This document shows positions 1 to 8,152 of a stretch of 64,000 nt of DNA, piece by piece. The stretch's first letter is position 1; every line of letters begins with the position of its first letter. The position numbers were made by a program, and so were the translations under genes. This DNA is from Bacillota bacterium (lineage in GTDB: Bacteria; Bacillota; Bacilli; Paenibacillales; UBA4045), in NCBI GenBank assembly GCA_023441055.1, contig JAEZQY010000047.1:124001-188000 (forward strand). The letters run 5' to 3'. A model generated the notes under the pieces. That model was not told the DNA's origin. It ran no database searches and worked only from the letters and a program-made list of their open reading frames with translations.

Positions 1-102
1 CTTCAATTGATAGCATATTATAATGACCCTCTATTCAAAAAACTCATATCCTTAAATCCGATCAAAGAAGTACTTCTATTGAAAGAACTACTAACAAAAT
101 AA
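1..102 (+). CDS. 3' end of an unidentified protein gene (truncated by window edge)
   Basis: Frame 1 is open from the first base and stops at TAA 100-102, giving 33 residues rich in Leu, Lys and Ile (ending KELLTK). The run is too short to identify. It converges on the next gene, whose stop lies 9 bases further on. It could be chance in AT-rich sequence; the protein-like composition and convergent placement favour a real C-terminus. Confidence 0.35.
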   Translation, partial: LQLIAYYNDPLFKKLISLNPIKEVLLLKELLTK

Positions 103-111
103 ACGTAACCA

Positions 112-1668
112 TTAATCCTGATCCAAGGAAAAAGCATGTATGCTGCAATCATTCGTTGTGCATTTCCCATCATTATCCAAATCGAATACCCAACGATGTC
201 TGGGACACATAATGGTTTTACCTGCTATCCAGCCTTTCTCCAGGTCGCCTCCATCATGAGGGCAATAGCGATTAATGGCGTAACGCGACCCACCGGCTTC
301 CACTACGATCCGTTCCTGATTCGACTCATTTGCCAGCACTTTGTCACAAAACCTGTCTAAATCCTCTACTTCAAGCGATAGAAATCCTTGAATCAGTGTT
401 TGATAAATATCCGGTTCTCGATTCAAACGGAATCGCAGGGATAGCAGGAAATCCTCCCAAGTCAGCTTATCGTCGAATATGCGGGCAATTTCCCATGAAT
501 TGGTCTTCAACGAATAGAAGTTCGTTTCAGTAATTCGCGGAACACGTTTGACCTCCTTGCTTGGAAAATCGACCCTCAACAATTGACCAGGGGCGTCATT
601 CAGAATAAAAAAGAGCGGAATAACGACCATAGCATGGCATTTAAAGTGCTCTAGCTTCATGCGAAGAACGGTTGCGAGCTTCTGGTATACTTCTTCCGCG
701 TTACTGTAAGTATGGTTTTTTGTTCGCTGTTCGAAGTAAGTCGAATATAAAGCAGCGTAATTTCGGATGTACTGCTCTTCATCCTCTGGTCCTAGCCGAG
801 GGGTGCTTGTATACGTCCATGTTCTGGAAGACACATCATATCGATCGCCGGGCATGACCTCCACGATCTGGGTCGCCGAATTTTTCAACCTCTTGGCCAA
901 AAATTTGACGACCTCATATGAGCGGGGAAATATATTAATCTTCTCGAAATTAAGATGAATCAGTTCCGGGTCGAGAAAGCAAGGCGGTCCTGCTGTAGGC
1001 AAGTAAATTCGAGGTTGAACAGTCTCCAGCGAGCGCGCTACCGCTTCGAATTTACTGCGTACTTTTCTTCGCGATATACGTTCATATTCTTTCCGAGTAT
1101 AAGCATAACAGGTCGGATGCCAGCTGGCACCCGAATATTGCGATGCGAATACATCCATACGCCCCTCCTCGGCAACGATCTGAGAAAGCCGATCCATTAG
1201 TTTGCAATCATTGATATTAAAGAAGGAAGCATCTGCAGTTTTAACGAGTATGGCTGAGTCTCGATTAAGCTCCGTATCTATGAGATATAGCTTCATCGTA
1301 CCGTCCCCGAACTCAATTTGTTCCCCGTCCTCGAGGCAGATCAAATTTTTACAGGAATAACTCCCCAATATCTCACGCAATTCTCCCCGTTTATAGTTAG
1401 CTAATACCAAGGTGAAATTACGATTTACGATACTGTTCAGGAATCCAAGATCATAATGGTCCTTATGCTCGTGGCTGATGTATAAGAAGCATTCCTTGTC
1501 CGTGTTGCTTAACTTCTCTTGCACATAAGCAGCTAAATGATGGTTGCATGGATATTGGAACCAAGATCCGTCAAAGGCACCGGTCGGTGATAGCCAAGGA
1601 TCCATGACGATTATAGCTGTGGATGTTTCCACACAGAAACCGGCATGACCTAATACTGTAATCTCCAT
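112..1668 (-). CDS. MBL-fold/Rieske [2Fe-2S] protein resembling CMP-sialic acid hydroxylase
   Basis: A 518-residue two-domain protein. The first part is a metallo-beta-lactamase fold with a DPWL strand near residue 25 and the metal motif HEHKDH (H66, H68, D70, H71). A QYSGASWHP loop and a VQPRIYLPTAG segment follow, both in the order seen in eukaryotic CMAH. The last 50 residues form a Rieske site, CPH (C469, H471) then CPRH (C488, H491), spacing C-x-H-x16-C-x2-H. CMAH carries its Rieske domain at the N-terminus; here it is C-terminal. The start at 1668 is chosen because AAGGAG lies 9 bases upstream; an upstream ATG at 1704 lacks a good site. Probable role: Fe-S-dependent oxidation or hydrolysis of an amide or sugar-nucleotide-like substrate in the cytoplasm. 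The substrate is unknown, and no sialic acid genes lie next to it. Confidence 0.8.
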   Translation of the reverse strand: MEITVLGHAGFCVETSTAIIVMDPWLSPTGAFDGSWFQYPCNHHLAAYVQEKLSNTDKECFLYISHEHKDHYDLGFLNSIVNRNFTLVLANYKRGELREILGSYSCKNLICLEDGEQIEFGDGTMKLYLIDTELNRDSAILVKTADASFFNINDCKLMDRLSQIVAEEGRMDVFASQYSGASWHPTCYAYTRKEYERISRRKVRSKFEAVARSLETVQPRIYLPTAGPPCFLDPELIHLNFEKINIFPRSYEVVKFLAKRLKNSATQIVEVMPGDRYDVSSRTWTYTSTPRLGPEDEEQYIRNYAALYSTYFEQRTKNHTYSNAEEVYQKLATVLRMKLEHFKCHAMVVIPLFFILNDAPGQLLRVDFPSKEVKRVPRITETNFYSLKTNSWEIARIFDDKLTWEDFLLSLRFRLNREPDIYQTLIQGFLSLEVEDLDRFCDKVLANESNQERIVVEAGGSRYAINRYCPHDGGDLEKGWIAGKTIMCPRHRWVFDLDNDGKCTTNDCSIHAFSLDQD

Positions 1669-1762
1669 CGGAACACGCTCCTTCTTTAGGAATGATCTCA
1701 ACATCTTACGCTGATCATGCTAAACATGTGCGGTTTCCCTACTGGATTTTTTTCTTGAAAAG

Positions 1763-1811
1763 AAAAGGGCGGCCATTCAGAAGATTCACTCTTCGAAATA
1801 GCGGCCCTTTT
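1763..1811 (-). terminator. Rho-independent terminator downstream of the 53-residue gene
   Basis: Arms AAAAGGGC (1763-1770) and GCCCTTTT (1804-1811) enclose a smaller GAAGA/TCTTC stem. On the minus strand the stem ends in CCCTTTTCTTTTC. It starts 5 bases past the stop of the small gene and separates it from the MBL/Rieske gene. Confidence 0.65.
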
Positions 1812-1815
1812 TATT

Positions 1816-1977
1816 TCACTTTTTTTTATTCTTCTTGATTTCTTCCAGTTGATTGTTAATTCGATTTAATCCTCTCGTTAATTTTCTTAATCCCATTCCT
1901 AAACCGGGGTCTTTCACTTCTCTAAAATGTTCAAGCGCCTTTTTCAAATGATGACGTACATGACCATAATCCGACAT
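1816..1977 (-). CDS. Small basic hypothetical protein, 53 residues
   Basis: The open frame starts at ATG 1977 and ends at TGA 1816-1818. An AAGGTGG ribosome-binding site lies about 6 bases upstream of the start, and a terminator follows the stop. The product starts MSDYGHVRHH and ends in a lysine run (NKKK). The middle is predicted helical with a Gly-rich turn (DPGLGMGL); the second half has a heptad-like Leu/Ile pattern. It has no signal peptide or membrane segment. I do not recognise the family. Good translation signals and its own terminator argue that it is real. Confidence 0.55.
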   Translation of the reverse strand: MSDYGHVRHHLKKALEHFREVKDPGLGMGLRKLTRGLNRINNQLEEIKKNKKK

Positions 1978-2193
1978 GGCATTACCACCTTATCACAATG
2001 ATTAGTGTTCCTATTTCAATAGATGCGCCGTCCATTAAATTGGTAAAGGCGATTAGCGGGTACTCCATGTGTTTCTAGTCCGTTTTATAATAAATCCACA
2101 TTTCAACTGATTCATTCATCCTAATCGACTTCTAGCAGTTATTAATATGATGTAGTAATTGAATCCTATTAAATAATTTGGATGTGATACAAG

Positions 2194-2322
2194 ATGATTG
2201 TCATCTTCTTTCTTCTATTAGGGGGGATTGTCATGTTTATTTTCCTAAGGCCGCTTCATAACAGCCGAGCAGAATTGAACCTATCCGTACACGTCCTTGA
2301 GAGGGAAAAAGCTAATGAATAA
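2194..2322 (+). CDS. Possible small membrane peptide overlapping the transporter start
   Basis: A 42-codon frame from ATG 2194, or 29 codons from ATG 2233, which has a better site (GGGGGG 6 bases upstream). It encodes one hydrophobic segment (IFFLLLGGIVMFIFL) followed by a charged tail ending EREKANE. The stop (2320-2322) overlaps the transporter ATG at 2315 by 8 bases, a layout typical of translational coupling. It may be a coupled leader peptide, a small accessory subunit, or chance. I do not recognise a family. Confidence 0.35.
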   Translation: MIVIFFLLLGGIVMFIFLRPLHNSRAELNLSVHVLEREKANE

Positions 2323-3649
2323 CGAGGCGATATTTACGATCTCAATATTCTTAGTTACTGTAGTTCTGATCATATGGAGGCCCTTTCGAATAAACGAGGC
2401 TTTACCTGCAAGCATTAGTGCGGTTCTGCTGTTAATTGCTGGTGTCGTTCCCTTGCTGGACCTACATAGACTAGTCGGTACTGTGGGCGGAGCGGCGATT
2501 ACCATCCTTTCAACCATTGTTATGTCTATCGTTCTGGAGAGCATTGGATTTTTTCGGTGGGCAGCCTATCATTTAGTATTGAAATCTAACGGAAGCGGTA
2601 CTCGACTTTTCTGGTATATTAATCTCCTATGTTTCGTCATGACGATGTTTTTCAATAATGATGGCAGCATCTTAATTACTACCCCAATCATCATATATAC
2701 ATTAAATCTACTTAAGCTTGACAACATGCAGAAGATGCCCTTTCTATTGTCAGGAGCATTAATCGCTACCAGCTCCAGCGCTCCGATTGGTGTCAGTAAT
2801 TTGGCGAATTTAGTATCACTTAAGATCGTGGGACTTGATCTACTCACTTACACAACGTTAATATTCATCCCAGCCATGCTTGGCATTATTACAATTGCCT
2901 TGCTTCTATACTTTATCCTGAGGGGGAATATTCCAGAGCGTATTGGTATCCATTCTCTTGGACAACTTCACAGCCCACTTGCGTCTAAGACCGCTGCATT
3001 AAGACCGGATTACAGTGTATTCCTGCTTTGCATCTCCATTGTATGTTTATCAAGAATCAGTATTTTTGTCCTATCGCCCTTTGGAATTCCTCCCGAGTTT
3101 CCTTCCATCGTTGGTGCTGTCTTACTCGTAGCTGTTCGTTATTATGTCACGGGGATTGGACCAGCCGATGTGATCAGGAAGACGCAATGGAGTATCCTGG
3201 TTTTTGCCTTCAGTATGTATGTCTTAGTCTACAGTCTGATGAATATAGGATTAATCCCATTCATCAATGATGCACTCCGAGAACTACTAACCTCTAGTTC
3301 ATTGCATGCCATATTTGTTATGGGCTCACTCATGACGGTCATGTCCAATCTCCTTAACAATCTGCCGTCGATCATGTTAGCAACCTTATCTTTAACCCAA
3401 TTGCAACTTGAACAATCCACCCTGCAATTAGCTTATCTAGCGGGTGTAATAGGTGCTGATATTGGCTCACTGATTCTGCCTGTGGGAACACTCGCTTCGT
3501 TGATGTGGATGTTTATCTTAAGACAGCACAACATCCCAATCACATGGGGGCATTACGTGAGAATTACACTTATTGTTATTCCGATTGGTCTATTAGTTAG
3601 TTTAACAAGTCTATATCTTTGGTCTCAGCTGTTGTTTCGTTTCCAATAA
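2315..3649 (+). CDS. ArsB/NhaD-superfamily (SLC13-like) membrane transporter
   Basis: About 444 residues with some 11 hydrophobic segments. The pattern is that of the ion transporter superfamily containing ArsB, NhaD and CitM: an N-terminal half with a re-entrant FFNNDGS loop near residue 110, a SSAPIGVSNLANL segment, and a second half with the matching SNLLNNLPS loop near residue 345. The paired NND/NNLP loops are the ion-binding signature. The substrate could be arsenite, an organic anion or sodium/proton exchange. No arsR, arsC or arsA lies nearby, so an arsenic role is unproven. ATG 2315 is preferred over TTG 2297 because GAGAGGG lies 8 bases before it. Confidence 0.75.
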   Translation: MNNEAIFTISIFLVTVVLIIWRPFRINEALPASISAVLLLIAGVVPLLDLHRLVGTVGGAAITILSTIVMSIVLESIGFFRWAAYHLVLKSNGSGTRLFWYINLLCFVMTMFFNNDGSILITTPIIIYTLNLLKLDNMQKMPFLLSGALIATSSSAPIGVSNLANLVSLKIVGLDLLTYTTLIFIPAMLGIITIALLLYFILRGNIPERIGIHSLGQLHSPLASKTAALRPDYSVFLLCISIVCLSRISIFVLSPFGIPPEFPSIVGAVLLVAVRYYVTGIGPADVIRKTQWSILVFAFSMYVLVYSLMNIGLIPFINDALRELLTSSSLHAIFVMGSLMTVMSNLLNNLPSIMLATLSLTQLQLEQSTLQLAYLAGVIGADIGSLILPVGTLASLMWMFILRQHNIPITWGHYVRITLIVIPIGLLVSLTSLYLWSQLLFRFQ

Positions 3650-3685
3650 GAGTGGACAAACATATAGCCGAATGGCTTGGCATTC

Positions 3686-3754
3686 ACTCCATCAACACAG
3701 TGTTGCTCATTGTGATGAATCTTAACGTCATGAGCGCTCCTGTGTTGATGGAGT
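3686..3754. terminator. Long inverted repeat between convergent genes, probable bidirectional terminator
   Basis: Perfect 15-bp arms, ACTCCATCAACACAG (3686-3700) and its complement (3740-3754), with a second stem GCTCAT/ATGAGC nested inside (3705-3710, 3730-3735). It lies between the ends of the transporter (3649) and the fibre gene (3768). The T-runs are weak, so the terminator role is inferred from position. Confidence 0.6.
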
Positions 3755-3767
3755 ATCTTAATTAGAC

Positions 3768-6700
3768 TTACACTTGATCAGTCTCAGTTGATGGCTCGAT
3801 TACGGAATCTTCGGCCGGTGCATCTGATTGTTCAGGTTCGACTGGCGATTCCAATGGAGTGGCAAGCGGCTGTCCGCCCTGGCCAATGGCCATCCAATGA
3901 AGCTCCCCTTGAAGACTTTCCTCACCTCGAAAGCGGTAAATGGTAATTTCCGCACCGATCGATGTCATCTTGCTTAGTACTGCGAAGCACGCTGCGTCCC
4001 GAACCATTGCCGTTACAACCGCGCTCGCATCGGCGAATGGTCTTACGAACTCTATTGGGAAGATCATCTCATCCGCCCCTTCCGGTAGGAAGATGGGACA
4101 CACGCCATACTGATGGATTACATCTTGTTCAGCTGCGATCGTTTGAACGGGTGTAAATGTTAATTTATCCGGCGATACGGATGACGATGATAGCTGTTCT
4201 GTTGTTATGGCACCATTAGCAAGATGATCTGTTCGAACTGCTAAAGGCTGCAGCTTCTCAGGCGAGATGCAGCCATCCGCCAGATGGTCAGCATAGATGA
4301 CGCTTTGGGTAAGGTGGTGTGTCGACACTGACCCCTCTTCTAGATGTACACCTCGGACTGCACCTGCTCTTAGATGTTCAGCGCTAATACTGTCTGAGAG
4401 GATATGTGAAGATTGAATACTCCCCGTATGGATCTTGAATGCATTAATTGAACCATCTGCTATCTTATCCCTGGTGATCGCCCAATCTGCAACATGCTCC
4501 GTCTGCACGGCTTCTTCAACCAAGTGCTCACTTGCGATAATGCGGTCGCTTAAGTGTTCAGCTTGAATCGCCTTGCTAGCTAGCACCTCAGCTGTAACAA
4601 TTCCTTCATTGAGATGGCTCGAATAGATGGCATTCGCGGCAATATTAATCCCACCGACACTGCTCGCCGCTAACTTCTCGTTAGTCACAGCACCATCAAC
4701 GATTGCTCCTGTACGTACAGCATTCGCTTGTAGATGTCCAGCGCCAACTACATTCATGCTGAGGTGTACAGTATCTATGGCTTCGAATGCGATCTTCTCG
4801 CTTGTCACCGCCCCATCCTCTAGATGAATCGATCCGACCGTCTCGCTAGCAAGATGCTCTCCGTTTATCGTGCCCGAATGGATGTGAACATCATGGACTG
4901 CTGCTGCTGCAAGATGAGTTTCCCCAATCACACCTCCTGCAAGATGGTGCGCTTGTATGGAGCTTGGCTTGACATGCTCTCCAGTAACCGATCCAGCCGC
5001 CAGCTTGGATGCTGTGACAGCCCCATCAGCCAGTTTATCACGCGTAATACTGCCATTAATCAGCTTATCAGAGGAGATGCTCTCTACAGACAGTTTAGCA
5101 GTCGTAATTGCGTGATCAGACAATTCTCTGGACGTAATCGAGCTCTCCTGAATATGCTTGCTTTCGATTGCATGAACAGCGATTTTATCACTTGTCACAG
5201 CACGGTCCAAGATCCGCGATTCGTCCACACTGCCTCTGCTGAGCTTGGAGCTGCTAATCGATTGATCCGCAAGCTTATCGGCAGTGACGGCTCCTGGCAT
5301 TAAATGCTCAGCTCCAATGCTGCCTGGGGCTAACTTAGCAGTGGTAACCGAAGCGTCTGCTAAATGCTCGGACAACACAGCAGAATTCATAATATGTTCA
5401 TACGAGATGGATAGCGGAGCGATCTGACTGCTATGAACGGACTGGGCAGAGAGATGGCTAGTATCGATGGATCTCTCCGCCAGCTTCGAACCCGTCACTG
5501 CCTGATCAGACAGATGCACACCGGTAATCACACCTGGTTTAATCTTAACCGAAGTGACCGATTCATCGGCAAGCTTCTCCGTCGATATGGTTCGATCAGC
5601 GATTTGTGCGGTACCTATACTCTGATCCGCGAGTTTATCACTTGTTATACTCTTGTCAGCGAGCTTGCTTGCTACGATGGATTGCATGATCAGATGCTCG
5701 GAGGAGATCGTCTCTTGCGCAATATGCTCGCTCGCGATGGAGCGAGTAGCCAAATTCTCACTCTGCACAGCCTGATTAGCCAGATGTCGGCTATCAATCG
5801 TACGATAGGCGATTCGATCACCTGTGATCGTCTGTCCAGCCAGATGATCACGCGTTACCGCGCCATAGGCAAGCTTGGCAGATGTGATTGAGCTTGCTGC
5901 TATTTTTGCGGCTGTTACGCTTTGATCAGCGAGCTTCTCCGTAGTGACACCGTTATCAGCAAGCTTCTCTGTCACAACAGCTTCATCGGCCAGCTTCACG
6001 GTATTAATCACTTCGTTCGCCAGATGGATATCCGAAATCGTGCCGCTTTTGATCTTCGAGGCTGTGACTGCTTGATCCTGAATAAGCTCGCTTGTGATCG
6101 CTTGTTCCTTAATATGCTGTGTCTCAATTGTTCCTTCAGCAATCTTGGTCGAATCAATCGTGCGATCATTCAATTTACTCGAACCAATGCTATTGTCAGC
6201 CAGCTTCTCACCTGTTATCGTTCGATTCTTCAGCTTGTCGCCGGATACGGAATAATCAGCTAGATGCAGCTCATCAATCGTACCCGGCGCAATCTTGCTT
6301 GAGATAACGCTTTGGTCGGCTAGCTTGGCGTAGGTAATCGCGAAATCTCTAATCGCTTGTGTCCCTAAGCTGCCTGGCTTAATCTTCGACTCCGTAATCG
6401 TCCGATTCGCGATCTTATTCGCAGTCACCGCCTCATCAACAATATCATCTGTATACACAACTGCTTTCCGCTCTCCCAGATTCCGATGCTTAATCATCTC
6501 TACCCCGGAACGCTCCGACCTTGAAGCAGTAGAAGCGGTCGGCGCTGCTTGTGATTGCACGAGCGGCTCAGTTGCTGTCGATTGCTTAACAACAGCTTCC
6601 CTTACTTGCGGTAGGGCCGGTTTTAAGGAACGATCAGCTTTGGACTCCTGCGTAGCTTCTCTACTCGTATCTGATTTCAGCTTCTTCTGGCTCGGCTTCT

Positions 6701-6818
6701 TCTCGGTATTCACTCTATCTTCGAGCAGCTTTAACTCGTCCATGGAGAAATTGACAACACGGTAGGGCCTCCGCGAGCTAGCCGTACTGCGATTCTTCTG
6801 CACACTGCGCTTCTTCAT
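3768..6818 (-). CDS. Giant decapeptide-repeat protein with C-terminal WIAG-like domain
   Basis: 1016 residues in three parts. Residues 1-120 are basic and Ser/Lys/Gln-rich, with no signal peptide. Residues 121-890 are 77 gapless 10-residue repeats of form [VI]-x-x-x-[KH]-[LI]-x-x-x-[SATG], for example VTSDKIAVHA. Residues 891-1016 are a globular domain containing ELHWMAIGQ near 972-980, resembling the tail named WIAG in Paenibacillus proteins, then an acidic tail. Such repeats are known in fibrous phage-tail-like and surface proteins; a beta-solenoid or trimeric fibre is likely. Many Ser/Thr at repeat positions 2, 3 and 10 could be glycosylated, and a glycosyltransferase gene lies just upstream on the same strand (spacing 67 bases). 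With no signal peptide, deposition on the spore from the mother cell is plausible. The site GGAAGGGAG lies 7 bases before the ATG. Confidence 0.85.
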   Translation of the reverse strand: MKKRSVQKNRSTASSRRPYRVVNFSMDELKLLEDRVNTEKKPSQKKLKSDTSREATQESKADRSLKPALPQVREAVVKQSTATEPLVQSQAAPTASTASRSERSGVEMIKHRNLGERKAVVYTDDIVDEAVTANKIANRTITESKIKPGSLGTQAIRDFAITYAKLADQSVISSKIAPGTIDELHLADYSVSGDKLKNRTITGEKLADNSIGSSKLNDRTIDSTKIAEGTIETQHIKEQAITSELIQDQAVTASKIKSGTISDIHLANEVINTVKLADEAVVTEKLADNGVTTEKLADQSVTAAKIAASSITSAKLAYGAVTRDHLAGQTITGDRIAYRTIDSRHLANQAVQSENLATRSIASEHIAQETISSEHLIMQSIVASKLADKSITSDKLADQSIGTAQIADRTISTEKLADESVTSVKIKPGVITGVHLSDQAVTGSKLAERSIDTSHLSAQSVHSSQIAPLSISYEHIMNSAVLSEHLADASVTTAKLAPGSIGAEHLMPGAVTADKLADQSISSSKLSRGSVDESRILDRAVTSDKIAVHAIESKHIQESSITSRELSDHAITTAKLSVESISSDKLINGSITRDKLADGAVTASKLAAGSVTGEHVKPSSIQAHHLAGGVIGETHLAAAAVHDVHIHSGTINGEHLASETVGSIHLEDGAVTSEKIAFEAIDTVHLSMNVVGAGHLQANAVRTGAIVDGAVTNEKLAASSVGGINIAANAIYSSHLNEGIVTAEVLASKAIQAEHLSDRIIASEHLVEEAVQTEHVADWAITRDKIADGSINAFKIHTGSIQSSHILSDSISAEHLRAGAVRGVHLEEGSVSTHHLTQSVIYADHLADGCISPEKLQPLAVRTDHLANGAITTEQLSSSSVSPDKLTFTPVQTIAAEQDVIHQYGVCPIFLPEGADEMIFPIEFVRPFADASAVVTAMVRDAACFAVLSKMTSIGAEITIYRFRGEESLQGELHWMAIGQGGQPLATPLESPVEPEQSDAPAEDSVIEPSTETDQV
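4149..6458 (-). repeat. 77 tandem 30-bp coding repeats
   Basis: The coding region for residues 121-890 is an exact 30-bp phase kept for 2310 bases without one insertion or deletion of a residue. Repeats are diverged in DNA, so this is an old array held by protein structure and not a recent expansion. Conserved positions are the beta-branched residue 1, Lys/His at 5 and Leu/Ile at 6. Confidence 0.9.
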
Positions 6819-6885
6819 CTCATACTCCCTTCCTAAACAGAGTAGTCATCTGTAACATATTCATTAGCCCGTATGACTGTCACCT

Positions 6886-8067
6886 CTAATTGGAGAAAAT
6901 AGGCGCGTACCTACGATAGAATTCCAGCTGTCTGTCTGCAGTGTGTATCCAGGTGAATGAATCCCGAGCTATTCTCGCACCTGCTCGCCCCATTCGCTGC
7001 CGCTTGTCTGGATCGCTGAGCAGCTCACAGATCCGGTGCCTTAGCTCTGTTCGTAATCGCCGGGGCTTCACGAAGCGACCATTCACACCATCCTGTAAGA
7101 TCTCCTTAATGCCTCCAACTCGGCTGGCGATGATCGATGCGCCGGCAGCCATCGCCTCAACAACTACCAGTCCGAACGCTTCCTTCTTGGCAGACGGTAC
7201 AACGACTAGATCAGCCATGGCCAGATAGCCTGGCATCTCCGAGTAAGGGCAATAGGACATGAATCGCACATGCTTGGGCGTTCTTCTGCCCAGCCGATAC
7301 AGCCGCTTCACATAGGTCGTCCGGCGGCTGGAGCCATAGTATGCCGATCCGATGATCAGCAGCATCGCGCGCGGGTAGCGCTTCACCACGGCAGGCCAAA
7401 TGCTCAGCAAATGATGTACACCCTTGATCGGTAGCAATCTGCCAGAGTACACGACTATCTGCCTGTCAGCGTAACCCAGCTTACGTTTATACGCCTCTCG
7501 CTTCACCCGCTCGGCAGGCTCCCACTGCGACACGAAGCGATCGACATCTACGCCCAGATGATTGATTACTATTTTGCCACGGCATCCCGGCACCCTTCGA
7601 CATACCTCCATCTTCAGAAAACGGCTGTTCACGACAATCCGATCTGCAGCTGTAAGCGCCCGCCTGAGCGCTAGCTTGGAGATATGCTTCTGCGACAGGA
7701 ACGTAATGGAGTGAAGCGAGAGCCATATCTGAGCATGCGGACACACCTGCTTGATGCGCCTAACATAACTGGGACGATTCTCGACTTGAATGAGATCGGG
7801 GGCATGACGCTGCAGCCATACCAGCATCGCAGACTGATAGGCGCGCGTAGTTTGGGCAACAGGCCGGATATGTGTCACGTTCTCAACTGTCTCTAAGGAT
7901 GCGGCACCAGCAGTCTTCTTAGAGAGCACATACACGCTCGCATGCTCGGCCAAATGCCTGCTCACCTCATCTACGACTCGTTCGACTGAGCTGCTGTAAT
8001 CGGACGGCACTTTGAAGGTTCCAGGTGTCACGAATGCGATAACCGGTCGCTGCTCTTGATCGGACAT
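6886..8067 (-). CDS. Family 4 glycosyltransferase, CotSA-like
   Basis: 393 residues with a GT-B layout. An N-terminal Rossmann half starts VIAFVTPGTF. The C-terminal half has GRLLPIKG (near residue 209), VVVPSAKKEAFG and the EX7E pair of retaining GT4 enzymes (E296 and E304), then VGGIKEIL. It has no membrane segment or signal peptide, so it acts in the cytoplasm with a nucleotide sugar. It resembles spore-coat CotSA in type and length. The start at 8067 has GGGGTGA 7 bases upstream; ATG 8106 and 8103 have none. It precedes the decapeptide-repeat gene on the same strand and diverges from a YheC/YheD gene, suggesting it decorates the repeat protein or another coat component. Confidence 0.8.
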   Translation of the reverse strand: MSDQEQRPVIAFVTPGTFKVPSDYSSSVERVVDEVSRHLAEHASVYVLSKKTAGAASLETVENVTHIRPVAQTTRAYQSAMLVWLQRHAPDLIQVENRPSYVRRIKQVCPHAQIWLSLHSITFLSQKHISKLALRRALTAADRIVVNSRFLKMEVCRRVPGCRGKIVINHLGVDVDRFVSQWEPAERVKREAYKRKLGYADRQIVVYSGRLLPIKGVHHLLSIWPAVVKRYPRAMLLIIGSAYYGSSRRTTYVKRLYRLGRRTPKHVRFMSYCPYSEMPGYLAMADLVVVPSAKKEAFGLVVVEAMAAGASIIASRVGGIKEILQDGVNGRFVKPRRLRTELRHRICELLSDPDKRQRMGRAGARIARDSFTWIHTADRQLEFYRRYAPIFSN

Positions 8068-8152
8068 GTACCATTCACCCCGCGATAATGACTTATCGTT
8101 CATCATATACGGTTATGGCAAGTGATTCCTCTAAGATAGACAACAGCCCAGG

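Noticed and set aside
2315..3649. Naming the transporter arsB
   Set aside because: Fold matches the superfamily but no ars regulator or reductase is adjacent.
4824..5303. 159-codon and neighbouring plus-strand open frames opposite the decapeptide repeats
   Set aside because: They mirror the repeat gene on the other strand; the 30-bp period keeps that strand open too. Composition (Arg/Cys/Leu-rich) and lack of ribosome-binding sites argue against real genes.
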